This document shows, in pieces, positions 1 to 10,943 of a stretch of 64,000 bases of DNA; within the stretch, counting starts at the first letter, position 1, and the number at the start of each line of letters is the position of its first letter. Both the position numbers and the translations under genes were made by a program. The notes beneath the pieces were generated by a model. That model was not told where the DNA came from. It saw nothing but the letters and a program-made list of their open reading frames with translations, and made no database searches. Source of the stretch: Leuctra nigra. Taxonomy: Eukaryota > Arthropoda > Insecta > Plecoptera > Leuctridae. Location: assembly GCA_934045905.1 (NCBI GenBank), contig OW203762.1, positions 51,423,411 to 51,487,410 on the forward strand, read 5' to 3'.

Positions 1-1269
1 CGAATAAACTTCGAATAATATCTGTACTGCCCAGTTTAAAATTACACCAGTTTGTTATGTATTTATAAGTCTGAACGATTCTTCTTTTTAGTAGTATCTT
101 TGAGCAGTATTAGCTTGTCAAGGGTATAGAGATAATATATTTTAGGAACAAAATCGATACAGGTGAGGGGAATTGACCAATTCACTGCTACTTTTACCGA
201 GGAATCGGATGAACCATCGTATAAGCATGTGAATTATACGATTACCTCTGCAAGCATTTGCGTAATCCTGTTAGCAGAGATTTCAAATGTACGAATTATT
301 GATAAAAAGGTTATAGCAAAATTGCACAAATAAAACAAAAAATGGACACAAGAAATGCTGCAATCTTGTTTGCTGAGAGAAATTATTTGATTGCTACTTG
401 AGTAACGACGCGGAAGTTATCAGAATTATAGTTATGATTTCCGGTCAAATTATGTGACGCAATTGCTGCTGGTAAATATTGGTTTGTTGTGGCGACAAAA
501 TGATTTATCGCCAAATCTCTATATTTGCTCAAGCAGGTCCACGCAGTCAGGCAGGACTCAGGAGATACTTACTTTTCGTGTCCGGAGGCATGGAGATGGC
601 GTTAGAAAATAGACGTACATAATGAATATCCTATACACGTAAATGTGCTGGGCAAGGATTCGCATGACTGTAAGTGGAGAAATATCAATGGAAAAACAAT
701 CCCAGGAAAAAACTAGTAAAAATATTCTCGAAAGAAATACGTCCCCTAAAATAAGACGTTAGGCACACCTAAAACTTTGGGTAGGTGGGGGTCATTTCTC
801 ATACAAAATTGGCTTTGTTGAAAAGAAGATGATACAAGTACGAATCCAAACATGCGATAATTATGATAAAGTTCTGATTCCTATAACTCATAATTTGCAA
901 AAAACATTTTTTTTAATACGCGGTTCCACCCGTAAATGTTTTAAAAATAAAAAAAATAAAAATCAAATTGTGTTCGAAGGAGCTAATATTTGGTTTATTA
1001 CATAGTCGTGCGGTTATAACCTAAAAAATCATAAGGTATTTTTTATTTAATAAAAAATATAGGTATAAATAAACCGATGAAAAATCACAAACAATAGTTA
1101 AAACAAAAAAAATAAGGTATGGAATTAGGTGTACCTATACCTAACCAACAACGCTTTACTTCTATATCAAAATATAAAAACTATGCAAAAATAACCGTAC
1201 TATTTATGTCAAATTTCCCTTTGTTTCTCCTTGAGACCTTACTAGCTATATGGGGATGTTTTCCGAATA

Positions 1270-1665
1270 CATGGGCGTTCAAAGGATTTCTGCCAGGTGG
1301 GGCAAGGAAAACAATATTTTACGGGAAAAGGGGGGTGTGGGGGGCGGGCCCCCACCCTGCCCGCAGGGCGTTTTTTGGTTTTTGGACACTATGAAATCAA
1401 TTATGAGACGTTATGAGGTGTATTTTGTTGAAATATTCAATATTTTTTTAATATTGCACTTTGGGTTGTGGGAGACATATTTAATCCTACCCCGCAGGGC
1501 ATTTTTTGGTTTTTTGACACTTTGAAATCAATTTTCTTTAGTTTTTTGGTTACGAAATGAAACTATACGTAAAACCCCAGAACTTATGTTTTCCTGACAT
1601 CCAGGGGGGGGGGGGGGGGGGGGGGGGCAAGCGCCCCCTCTTGCCCCACCCTGCGGACGCCCATG
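1270..1665. mobile_element. Non-autonomous hAT-like element, degenerate
   Basis: The ends are inverted repeats. The left begins CATGGGCGTTCAAAGG; the right, read on the minus strand, begins CATGGGCGTCCGCAGG. Flanks are tccgaata (1262-1269) and tccagata (1666-1673), an 8-bp duplication with two mismatches, which fits hAT insertion. Inside are two CCCGCAGGGC-type blocks followed by T-rich sequence, and a 24-bp poly-G tract (1604-1627). No transposase frame is present. The family assignment is inferred from the duplication length. Confidence 0.6.
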
Positions 1666-3079
1666 TCCAGATATATTTTTACCGGGATTCGATTCGCACG
1701 CTGACATTATCCAGTAAAATGTAAAGAATACTTTGATCAGCCAATCATTGAGATTTAAATTCGAGCAAGTTTCTTGAAATTCCGCAAATAATAATTTCTT
1801 GTCGCACGTTAGCGACTGGAATACTTTTCCAATTGACAACCGACCTTATACTGCCACCGTGTTGACTTCATACCAAGGCTGATAATAACGTTTAAATTAC
1901 CTATACTTCATAGTTTCCTAATTTCGCGTAAATGATGAGTTCAAAACTTGCTAAAAAAAAGATTTTTAAATTGTTTTTATTGCTCCATGTTGCAACAAAA
2001 CGTTCTTTTTGAAAACGTGGATTGAAACATACGACTGGTTTTCTCTGAACTCTGCCAAATGGGCATAGCAAGTTTTGAATATAAACAACTCAAATCTGAT
2101 GTTGCCTATTCTTAAAATAAATGTAGGTACACTTGGCAAAATAAAAAAATTAACAGTGAACAAATTTGAATGACTCTGGTCATTTTCCGCGACAGTCTAT
2201 GCTTGTTTTGTTAAATTATCATTGAAATGAGATGTCACCTATACTTTAGGGTAAGATAAGGAGATCGCTTGTACTAGCCTGATGATCTAACATTTTTCTC
2301 AATCACATTTATTGAGCTATCATTTTTAGTTGTGCTATGCATGCTTAGTGTACATCTGTCCAGAAATAATGAATTTCCTCTTTTGTAATACTCAAGTAAC
2401 ACCAACGTTCAGGAGAGGAATAGTAGTGAGTTGTTGAGATCCATTTACTAGGCCAATATTCACGTTTGCAGCAACACTTTGTGACTTACTGAATAATAGT
2501 TTCATGTTGGACTAACTACATAAACTAATTTAACTTTACATACCCATAACTTTACAGTTACTGATGATACAATGTCAAACAAAACATTGTTACATTTGTT
2601 AAAACATTTGTTAAAATGGACATCAAAACATGTATAGGCACCTATACAAATAAATAATAATTATCCAATCTTTTACAGCTCCGCAGATCGGTACCACATT
2701 TACAGTCTATTTGAGCGTTTCGCCGTTCCCTTATCAGTGCGTATATGTACGGGATAAGGGGATGGTAGGGGAGGGGGTGATGATGCTTTAGAGTCTATTC
2801 GTTGAAACTTTTAGGGAATTATCACTGATCTATTATCCCCCATTAACACCCTGATGATTGTGTAGATGTTACTTGTCCGTCTGGATTTATCTCACGGACT
2901 CGGGAGGAAGATAAAACGTGGCTCGCCTGCTCACTCACCTCGACCACTGCTTTTAACAAGATTAAACCAGGGGGCGGTGGATGTTCCGCACGCAGTAGAG
3001 GGCTGTGCGTCAACTCGCATGACAACTAATCGATAGCAACACATTCAAGACTCGTTCACCGGTGTTATGACGACTACAA

Positions 3080-3255
3080 TAACTCGTTGCAGTGGAGGTG
3101 CCGGGTAGAGCAGTGGAGGTGCCGGGCAGAGCAGTGGAGTTGCCGGGTAGAGTAGTGGAGGTGCCGGGCAGAGCAGTGGAGGTGCCGGGTAGAACAGTGG
3201 AGGTGCCGGGCAGAGCAGTGGAGGTGCCGGGTAGAACAGTGGAGGTGCCGGGCAG
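3080..3255. repeat. 21-bp minisatellite, about 8-9 units
   Basis: The unit is close to gcagtggaggtgccgggtag plus one base, alternating between a gggtaga and a gggcaga version. Units diverge at one to three sites. The frames open across it are by-products of the repeat length being a multiple of three. It continues directly into the 73-bp repeat. Confidence 0.85.
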
Positions 3256-3450
3256 TCAGTAGTGGAGGGGCCAACATGGCATGAAAACAGCGAGCTTTGT
3301 TATATTAATAAGTGGAGGTGCCGGGCAGTCAGTAGTGGAGGGGCCAACATGGCATGAAAACAGCGAGCTTTGTTATATTAATAAGTGGAGGTGCCGGGCA
3401 GTCAGTAGTGGAGGGGCCAACATGGCGTGAAAACAGCGAGCTTTGTTATA
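3238..3450. repeat. 73-bp tandem repeat, nearly 3 units
   Basis: Units start at 3238, 3311 and 3384, exactly 73 bp apart. Each begins agtggaggtgccgggcagtc and includes gtggaggggccaacatggc and acagcgagctttgttata. The first 15 bases are the end of the preceding 21-bp minisatellite, so the long unit probably arose by capture of one minisatellite unit with flanking DNA. The units are almost identical, which suggests recent duplication. Confidence 0.85.
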
Positions 3451-3510
3451 GAGACCGGAATGTATAAGATAAACAGACATCATTGTGTTCTGAATTAGCT
3501 AGGCTTGTAT

Positions 3511-3625
3511 TAATCCAGCGTCCGGCCTGTGAAGTAAACACCCAATTGTTTCACTTCTGCGAGAACAATGAGCTTCCATTGGCTGCACTAATCCCGGCTC
3601 TCATGCTAATTGTCCCGAGTAATCC
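3511..3625 (+). promoter_or_regulatory. Cluster of three TAATCC motifs, candidate intronic enhancer
   Basis: TAATCC occurs at 3511-3516, 3589-3594 and 3620-3625, with CTAATTG at 3606-3612, in a GC-richer island upstream of the tup homeodomain exon. TAATCC is the known site of K50 homeodomains (Otx, Bicoid, Pitx types), and TAATTG suits other homeodomains. Enhancer function is inference only. Confidence 0.25.
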
Positions 3626-4871
3626 CGGCGAGTCCTGTGATCTGCTATGCACAAAGCGCGGCGCTGGTCAATGCCGTGGGGACGCGGACGGTGAAACAAT
3701 GGCGCTGGTCACGGCAACGCCACGGCACGGAGCGGCATATGGCGGCCAGACAATGACGACTCCATCCAACATGGCGTCGCGCTCCATTGACCCTCTGTGA
3801 CCCCTCAGCTTCCCTGTCCCGAGGATCTGACACCCGTTCCTCCGGGACAACAATGCCGTACCGGTTCCTTTATGTTCGGGCTACATTATATGCATATCAA
3901 AGTGTCTATAAGTTGACGTGGTTCTATGTAAAACTCACAAAGCAGAACGCATGTAACATTTAGTGTCATTGATAGAAGTTGAAGTGTGACTGGCGGAAGA
4001 AGATATCTTCAATAATAAACTAGCGAGCGAAAGACTTACTTAGTTGGTGTGTTTTGAGGTCGCGAGCTCGCAATTGTTTACGGAATGCGGAACATAAACT
4101 CTTCATTAATTCAATTATTGATTAACTGGAGACTGGAAATGATAATTACCTACATATTTGTTAGCATTTCGGTGGGTAACACGTAGGGCTTGGTACTCAG
4201 TTAATCTCTATAAACATATTACAAATTTTATATATTTTTTTAAATTTAATGTTATAGTTATACTCTATTACATATTTATTTGTTTCAAAATCCAATTCTT
4301 CGACTTATAGGTGTACATAATTATAATAAACTACAAAATATAAAATTATAATTTTTGTGTAGGTATGTTAAAACAAATAACTGAACTAAGTACCGATAAA
4401 TCGAATTAAATTCTTCATGATATATTTGAAGGATTGAAAACTTCTCAAAAAGGATGGACAACGTGCCAAAGTCGCACATTTTCGAGTGGATAAACACATT
4501 TTTGAGCGATTTTAAAAATACTTCCCATCAAAATTCTCGTAAGCGAGCTCATATATAGATTCATAACAAGTATACTTTTAGGTACACCAACTCTGAACAG
4601 ATGTGTTTATTTCGGGTGACGTCTAAGTTTACCTCAAACTCTACCTCTGTAATTTAACTCGTGTAATTATTAAAATAAATAGTACCTACTTAATTTGTAA
4701 ATTCTATCATTGTATCTTCTTCCATAACTCTCAGCATTAACTTATACTCTTTATTTAGCAAATCCACATAATTGTCAACCCTACATTATATGTTTTGAAG
4801 GTTGATCACTATCTAAATACGTTATGTAATACTTAACGCAGCAAGCAACTGACGTACGTTTCTCTCCACAG

Positions 4872-7800
4872 ACTCCTCTGACGCCGGTTCACATAAAGTC
4901 CGCGAGAGCAGCCGCAGCGGCGGTTCTGCCAAGGTGTCGTCCGACGGCAAGCCGACGCGGGTGCGAACCGTGCTCAACGAGAAGCAGCTCCACACCCTCC
5001 GGACGTGCTACAACGCCAACGCCAGACCAGACGCTCTCATGAAGGAGCAGCTAGTGGAGATGACGTCGCTCAGTCCGAGAGTCATCAGGGTCTGGTTCCA
5101 GAACAAGCGGTGTAAAGACAAGAAGAAGGCGATCTTCTTGAAGCAGCAGATGCAGCAGGAGAAGGTGACTATCTGCTTCATCAATGTGTCATTTCGTTTT
5201 GACAAGTTGCTATGTCAGTATTATAATTCCATGAGAGCAACTTGTCCAAATGTTGCACAGAAATCAATGCGGTAAAACATTCGGAATTCATTAATTTACA
5301 CAATATTTATGTACAGAAAACTTTTATTTAGTACCTTTTAGAATCGTTTTTTTACATTGATATAATTTTCCGTCCACGTACTATGTTATTAATGATTTGT
5401 TTTATACAAATTAAACGTGGAATAATGTATAAGTATACATTAACATGACATAACCAAGTGGCAATTTCTTACTCTTTGGCTTTTACTCGGTACGTTGTGT
5501 GTCGGTGAAGATGTGCGGTATCCAAGGAAACATCGTCCTCCCTTGACGCGCTACATTATCTCTCAAGTATCGCTTTCTTAGCTCTCATGCGTACAGAGCT
5601 ATCGATTCCCTCACGCACAATACCGCACTGTTATGCGAGTGTCACACGCACTCTCACACGCATTGCGTGCGGACCAAGGCGGCTGCTGGGAAAAGAACAG
5701 GCAGAGTAAACAAAAGACGTTTCTCCGCCGCGCAGAAGAGGGAAGTATTGTATGTCCGAGTAAATACCGAGGGTAGGGGGTAGTTCACCCTTGAGTTGAT
5801 CAGCTGGAGCCCCCCCCCCCCACCCACCACCGTCATCTGCTGGAGTGCCTATCACTTCAGCTGGGATGTGGGATGGGGCAACGCCAGATAACGGCGGATT
5901 ACTTCGTTGAATGATTGTTTATGACCATTATTAGATTGCTTTACTTCGTGGTCAGTGTTGATTCGAGACATTTTCATAAGGTGGATGGGGGGGGGGGGGG
6001 GGGACAAAGTTTTGGAGGTCATAACTAATATACAAAAAAATAAGTATCATTATTTAGGGTTAATTTAATTTGAAAATTAAAATGTCCGAGACGAACAGCA
6101 TGGGAAATTTTAAATTTCTTAAATGGATGTGAAGATGTAAAGTATAGATATTTTGACTTCTTATTGTTTTGAAATTTTCTCAGCATAACTCTTTAATTTC
6201 TTGAAAAACACTGTACTATACATAACCAGCGCAAAATAAGCTTTTCTGTAGTTTTGCTTAAGAAGGGATACAAGTGATACTTTGATTACTTTATTAACAA
6301 TTGACAAAGTTTTCACATGATAATCTAGGTAATTATAATTTATTCCAAGGGAGGGCACTGATGATGATTTGCTTGAAGAACTCTGTTCGTAGTTACTTCT
6401 TCAAAGCGGACAGATCTTTTAACAACACAAAATACCTTCCATCTATCATGAAACGATTTTGATAGCCAATTTTATCGGAGATAAATAGCTGTCGTGAATG
6501 CAATGTCGCCCCGCCCTGCACTATGATATGTGATCCAAGGTGGGCTCATCTCGGATGGCGCCTGTAATCGCTGGCAGGGGGGGGGGGACGTCTGGACGGG
6601 GAAGTGGATGGGGTGAACTTCCTGGGATCATTCAACGTGGCCGGCCAAGGGGAAAACTCTCTCCCGCAGACTCGGTTAGCGTGGACGGTGTTTAGTCCTG
6701 GCGTTACGGCCGATGACGGATGATCTCGACACAAGGCGCCATGCAAATAGCAGAGCAAGAGAGCATTTGGTGGGGAAAGATTTGGAGGAGAGACATACAC
6801 TCAGGTATCGGCTCTCCCCTGGCTTACAGTTATCCCTCCCTACAGTTTATAAGGTAAATTGAGCAGGAGATATATTCCGTATCGTCATAATTTCAGAAGC
6901 TTTCAAGAAATTTACACGAGACTTTTCCTCCGTCAAGAATGACTAACTATTCCAAATTTCATTACTCATAGTCATGAGAAAACTTGGAATAAGTATATTT
7001 AAAGCTACAAAATTACGGTTATAATTAACTTGCAGATGTCAATTATTTGATTGGTTTAAAAGTTGACGATAGCTGTGGTTTCCTAAAACGCCTCCAGCCT
7101 CCTAAACCGCGTTGATCGCGCTTGAACTTCACCGCCTCCTCCTCTGTTTGCAGGACGGTCGTAAGCTCGGCTACGGCAGCATGCAGGGCATCCCGATGGT
7201 CGCTTCGAGCCCCGTGCGGCACGAGAGCCCGCTCGGCATGAACCCCATCGAGGTCCAGTCCTACCAACCCCCGTGGAAGGCGTTGTCTGACTTCGCCCTC
7301 CATACTGACCTTGAGAGGCTGGATCCGTCGGCGCCGCCGTTCCAGCATCTGGTAAGTCAGGTGAGTGACGTCACGTCAACCCCGACGTTGTGGAGGCGGC
7401 GAGCTGATGTGTTCATACAACCCCGTTCTTGTAGGAGGCGGCGAGCTGATGTGTTCACACAACCCCGCTCTTGTAGGAGGCGGCGAGCTGATGTGTTCAT
7501 ACAATCCCGTTCTTGTAGAAGGCGGCGAGCTGATGTGTTCAAACAACCCCGCTCTTGTAGGAGGCGGCGAGCTGATGTGTTCACACAACCCCGCTCTTGT
7601 AGGAGGCGGCGAGCTGATGTGTTCACACAACCCCGCTCTTGTAGGAGGCGGCGAGCTGATGTGTTCACACAACCCCGCTCTTGTAGGAGGCGGCGAGCTG
7701 ATGTGTTCAAACAACCCCGCTCTTGTAGGAGGCGGCGAGCTGATGTGTTCATACAACCCCGTTCTTGTAGGAGGCGGCGAGCTGATGTGTTCACACAACC

Positions 7801-10107
7801 CCGCTCTTGTAGGAGGCGGCGAGCTGATGTGTTCACACAATCCCGCTCTTGTAGGAGGCGGCGAGCTGATGTGTTCACACAACCCCGCTCTTGTAGGAGG
7901 CGGCGAGCCGTTCATGCAACTCATATGTTGCAGCAAGAATCTTGAGCTATTTCAATGACATGTATTTTATTTATCGACCGAGTTCTGAACGCTGTTGCAT
8001 TTTTTTATCAAGAATATTCCGATAATTTTTATTTTATTTTTATGTCGTCTTTTATTAAGTAATACAAAAAGTGACATGACGTGCCAGAAGAATATAATCA
8101 AACTGACACATGTACATTTAGAATTAGAGTCATGACTTCTGTGTGAATTATTGTGGGTTATGACTAACGCAGTGTGGACTCGAACCCGGGACCCGAGGAA
8201 GTCGAGGCCAACTCTTTATTTACTCGCGCTCTCGGGTTGCATCGGTTTCCGACACTTGTCAATCACCCGTGACAGGCAAAACATTCTCTTCCCGCGGGCT
8301 GTGTGTGGGCTCGGTGTTTACACACATGCCGCTCATCACTGTCCAGGTCACGCCGTCACACAATGTCACGCCGTCAAACAATGTCACGCAGCGTCACACA
8401 ATGTCACGCGGCGTCACACTGCTCCCGATGCGAACGAATGGGAAAATATCTAACATTTCAAGCACCGAGGGAAACACCAAGCGTTATTACAAACAACACA
8501 ACTAACTAAAAATTAAAATAGATACTATTTGTATATTATTTTATTATTGTTGATAGGTTTTATTAAAATTTAATTTGTATTTTACTAAACTTCCACTCCA
8601 TTTGCATTGAGCACAACTAGAGCTGTTTTTTGAATAGCCTATCCCATTCCGCCTTTTGACAAATTAATTAAAAACTGCATGCAAATAAGTGCATAAAAGC
8701 AATGAAGTATTTCAATTTACAATGAAACGTTGGACTAGTAACCACTCCTTGCGTGTGCACTGCAGAGACAATGTACCTATTATATTACTATTATTTGGTT
8801 TCGAATTGCTGACGAGTGTTGGATAGATCCGAGATGCGCGAAGCGTCACCACGCTCTCGCGATGGCGTCGGTCTCGTGCCGACGCCGAGCTCAATGTCTC
8901 GACGCACGGACAAATATCATGACTCCGTCGCTTCACGCGCTGATTTACTCTCTCAACTCGAGACCAAGCTTCTGCTTAACAAAACTCTGACGAGTTCCTT
9001 CTTTTTTTACTTATTAGTTCGTTAATTTCTTACGAGCTAGGTGATGGACGAGGAGGGGTGGGCAGGGGCAGGGAATTTAACTTTCGATAAAAGGCTCGCC
9101 GGTTTGACGGCGACTAGCAGGGGGGGGGGGATCTTGTACCTCGTCCAACAAGACTGTAGCTGGTAATTATGCAGATTGAATCCCCCCCTCTCCCTACCTC
9201 GACCATCTTGGATCACGACGAGGCACGAGCTAATGCATTCCGAGATGAAATTTTCGATATTCTAGTTTCTATGATTCGACTTGCCTTTGTTCAGAAAGAA
9301 CTGTGAATTTCCCACTTCTCTCAACAGAGCGTGACACAGTGGAGTGGCAAGATTATGTGGAGTGGGCATTTCCCTTTTTGGGGCTCATTTTGTCCCCTCC
9401 CTCGCACAAATGTTCAAAATACCGCCACTAACAAAACTGAAAATACGTTGAAGGAACAGAGTATAAATCTGGTCAATGTCACTTATACTATCGGATAATG
9501 TCTGAACCTTATAGAAGCAGGAGAACGGAAGTCCGTTTTCTCGATTTTGAGCTGCGATTTGGAATCATATGAAGCATGCAAATGAACTTAAATGGACGAA
9601 CAAAGATTGAATTAAATTAGGTATTTTAATTCACCTTTCAAAATGACTGATCCAATAAGATTGGATGAAGATACATCGTATAGTTTTTTTATATCAAGGT
9701 ACCACAGATGTGTTTCTTAAGTTTGCCTAAAGTATAAAGTTCCATCCATCTAAAAAGGTAAAGATACCTTTTTGAGATGGAACTTAGCATAGCTTTAATT
9801 TCGTTGCGATCTTTAAAACCCCTTGTATCATCTATATTAAATCATAGATTTTGGAGTGCTGCAGGCATTGCTACTGATTATCTAGAACAAATGGACGTAT
9901 TTTCAACCCCTTTTAGTTCTGAACCTCCTCGTTGTTTGCCATCAGATGCACGGGTACGACATGCAGCATGGCGGGCCCCACCAGGCCCCGCACGAGCACC
10001 GAGGAGGCCCCCTCCCCGGGGACATGATGCATCCGGACTCGACGGACAGCTACGTCACGTACCTGGAGAGCGACGACAGCATGCAGCAAGACACGTCCAG
10101 CCCATAA
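4872..10107 (+). CDS. tup: Islet/tailup LIM-homeodomain transcription factor, 3' part (3 exons)
   Basis: Exons are 4872-5164, 7154-7360 and 9946-10107 (TAA). The first enters in phase 2 and the others in phase 0, giving 219 residues plus stop. Exon 1 carries the homeodomain (about 4949-5131) with VWFQNKR in recognition helix 3 and the Islet-type [18 protein letters not shown] core. Exon 2 encodes the segment [20 protein letters not shown], which in vertebrate ISL1 binds Lhx3. Exon 3 encodes a His/Gly-rich tail ending [11 protein letters not shown]. Islet proteins are nuclear DNA-binding regulators of motor neuron, heart and muscle fate. The two LIM domains are not in the window, so the gene is partial at its 5' side. 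For exon 2, I chose the donor at 7361 (CAG|gtgagt) over GTAAGT at 7352 because it restores the FQHLVxQMHGYD join known from insect tup. The 21-residue linker before the homeodomain is Ser/Gly/Arg-rich. The orthology call is strong; the extent of the 5' gene is unknown. Confidence 0.93.
5165..7153 (+). other. tup intron
   Basis: This is bounded by donor AAG|gtgact and acceptor gtttgcag|GAC. It contains poly-C (about 5812-5821) and poly-G (5987-6003 and near 6578) tracts. No exon or transposon with clear ends is seen. Confidence 0.7.
7389..7912. repeat. 42-bp minisatellite, about 12.5 units, in tup intron
   Basis: The unit contains gtaggaggcggcgagctgat followed by gtgttcacacaaccccgctc and tt. 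Variants are limited to the cacaca/catacaa/caaacaa position, ccgctc/ccgttc, and one gaagg for gagg. It begins 28 bp after the preferred tup donor. Because 42 is divisible by three and the unit lacks stops in several frames, four of six frames stay open; these should not be taken as genes without transcript evidence. Confidence 0.95.
8337..8420. repeat. Short tandem repeat, about 17-18 bp units
   Basis: Repeated cacaatgtcacgccgtca-like units with small length changes (cgccgtca, cgcagcgtca, cgcggcgtca) lie within the tup intron. There are about four to five imperfect copies. Confidence 0.7.
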
Positions 10108-10943
10108 CGCTCCAGTCAGCACGAGGCCATCGACCTGTGTGTCCAGAGGCCCGAGGCCCGGCCGGGCCCCGCCGACGCCGGCCAGTGCAGTTAGGCCCGA
10201 ACTTGTGCAAAGACTTTATTTATATCAAGTATACATATGTATATATCGAAGTGATTGACAGTGATCACGTGACTAAGTGTTCGCGAGGACGACGTGTTGT
10301 ACCAAGGTTGTTCCCCCGGACAACGGGCTGTCTCGTGTTGTTCTGTGTCTAGGGATAATTGTACCTACTTCTTGTTTTTGTAACTATATAATGCTCAACC
10401 CGTGTGACGTGGGTGTTGACGTCACAGCGCCCAACGCGCGAGGCGGGGATCGAAATGTTGATATGATTCTCTCTCAAGTCGATCATCAAGTTTATGATGT
10501 CCTTTCTCTCTATCTATCTTTTCCTCGAAATTGTAATTACTAATTTGTCGTACTACACAATTATTATAACTTAAAAATTATTATAATAGAACAGTTATTG
10601 GGTGATTCAATGAAATATATAATGATAATAAATTATAATATAATTATATCATAACTGATGCGATATACCAAAGAGGAAATGTCTTGAGGTTCTTATTGTG
10701 TCCTCTCTTCCATCCTGCTCATTGTGTCGCACATTTCGTATTCAAGATGGCGCCTGGCGTAAAACACCCTTCCGATCCATCATCAGCGCCCTGCTCCGTC
10801 CCGCCCTCCCCACACCGCGCAATCCTGTGCTAGAGCCAGTAACTTCAGTTTTATTGAAAACTCCGTCCCCTTACACGCACTGCATTTCTCCATCCATGGA
10901 AAAAAGACATGGGGCTACATTTCATTCAAAAATATAAAATAAA
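10108..10943 (+). promoter_or_regulatory. Probable tup 3' UTR with polyadenylation signals
   Basis: This stretch follows the tup stop codon directly. It begins GC-rich (to about 10200) and becomes AT-rich. AATAAA hexamers occur at 10627-10632 and 10938-10943; either could end the transcript. No coding gene is recognised here; the open frames seen in it lack family resemblance. The UTR extent is inferred. Confidence 0.4.

Larger units (their letters stand above)
1..4871 (+). other. Probable tup intron or upstream region, no coding exon recognised
   Basis: This stretch of 4.9 kb lies 5' of the homeodomain exon and should be intronic, because the LIM exons must be further upstream. It holds a hAT-like element (1270-1665), two tandem repeats (3080-3255 and 3238-3450), and a comparatively GC-rich block at about 3480-3850 with three TAATCC motifs. 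I found no LIM-type Cys/His spacing in any frame. Confidence 0.5.
7361..9945 (+). other. tup intron with minisatellites
   Basis: This is bounded by donor CAG|gtgagt and acceptor tgccatcag|ATG. It holds the 42-bp minisatellite (7389-7912), an 18-bp-type repeat (8337-8420), a CpG-rich segment at about 8820-8950 and a poly-G tract near 9121. At about 8166-8190 the minus strand resembles a tRNA B box (GGGTTCGAGTCC), too isolated to call a tRNA. Confidence 0.7.

Noticed and set aside
1..4871. LIM-domain exons of tup
   Set aside because: No Cys-x2-Cys/His LIM pattern was found in any frame, so they are taken to lie outside the window.
7389..7912. CRISPR-like array
   Set aside because: Units are contiguous 42-bp tandem copies with no unique spacers, in an animal genome.
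7112..7958. Long open frames on both strands over 7.1-7.96 kb
   Set aside because: They come from the stop-free 42-bp minisatellite. Only the part 7154-7360 is coding by homology; the in-frame continuation is kept as a hypothesis only.
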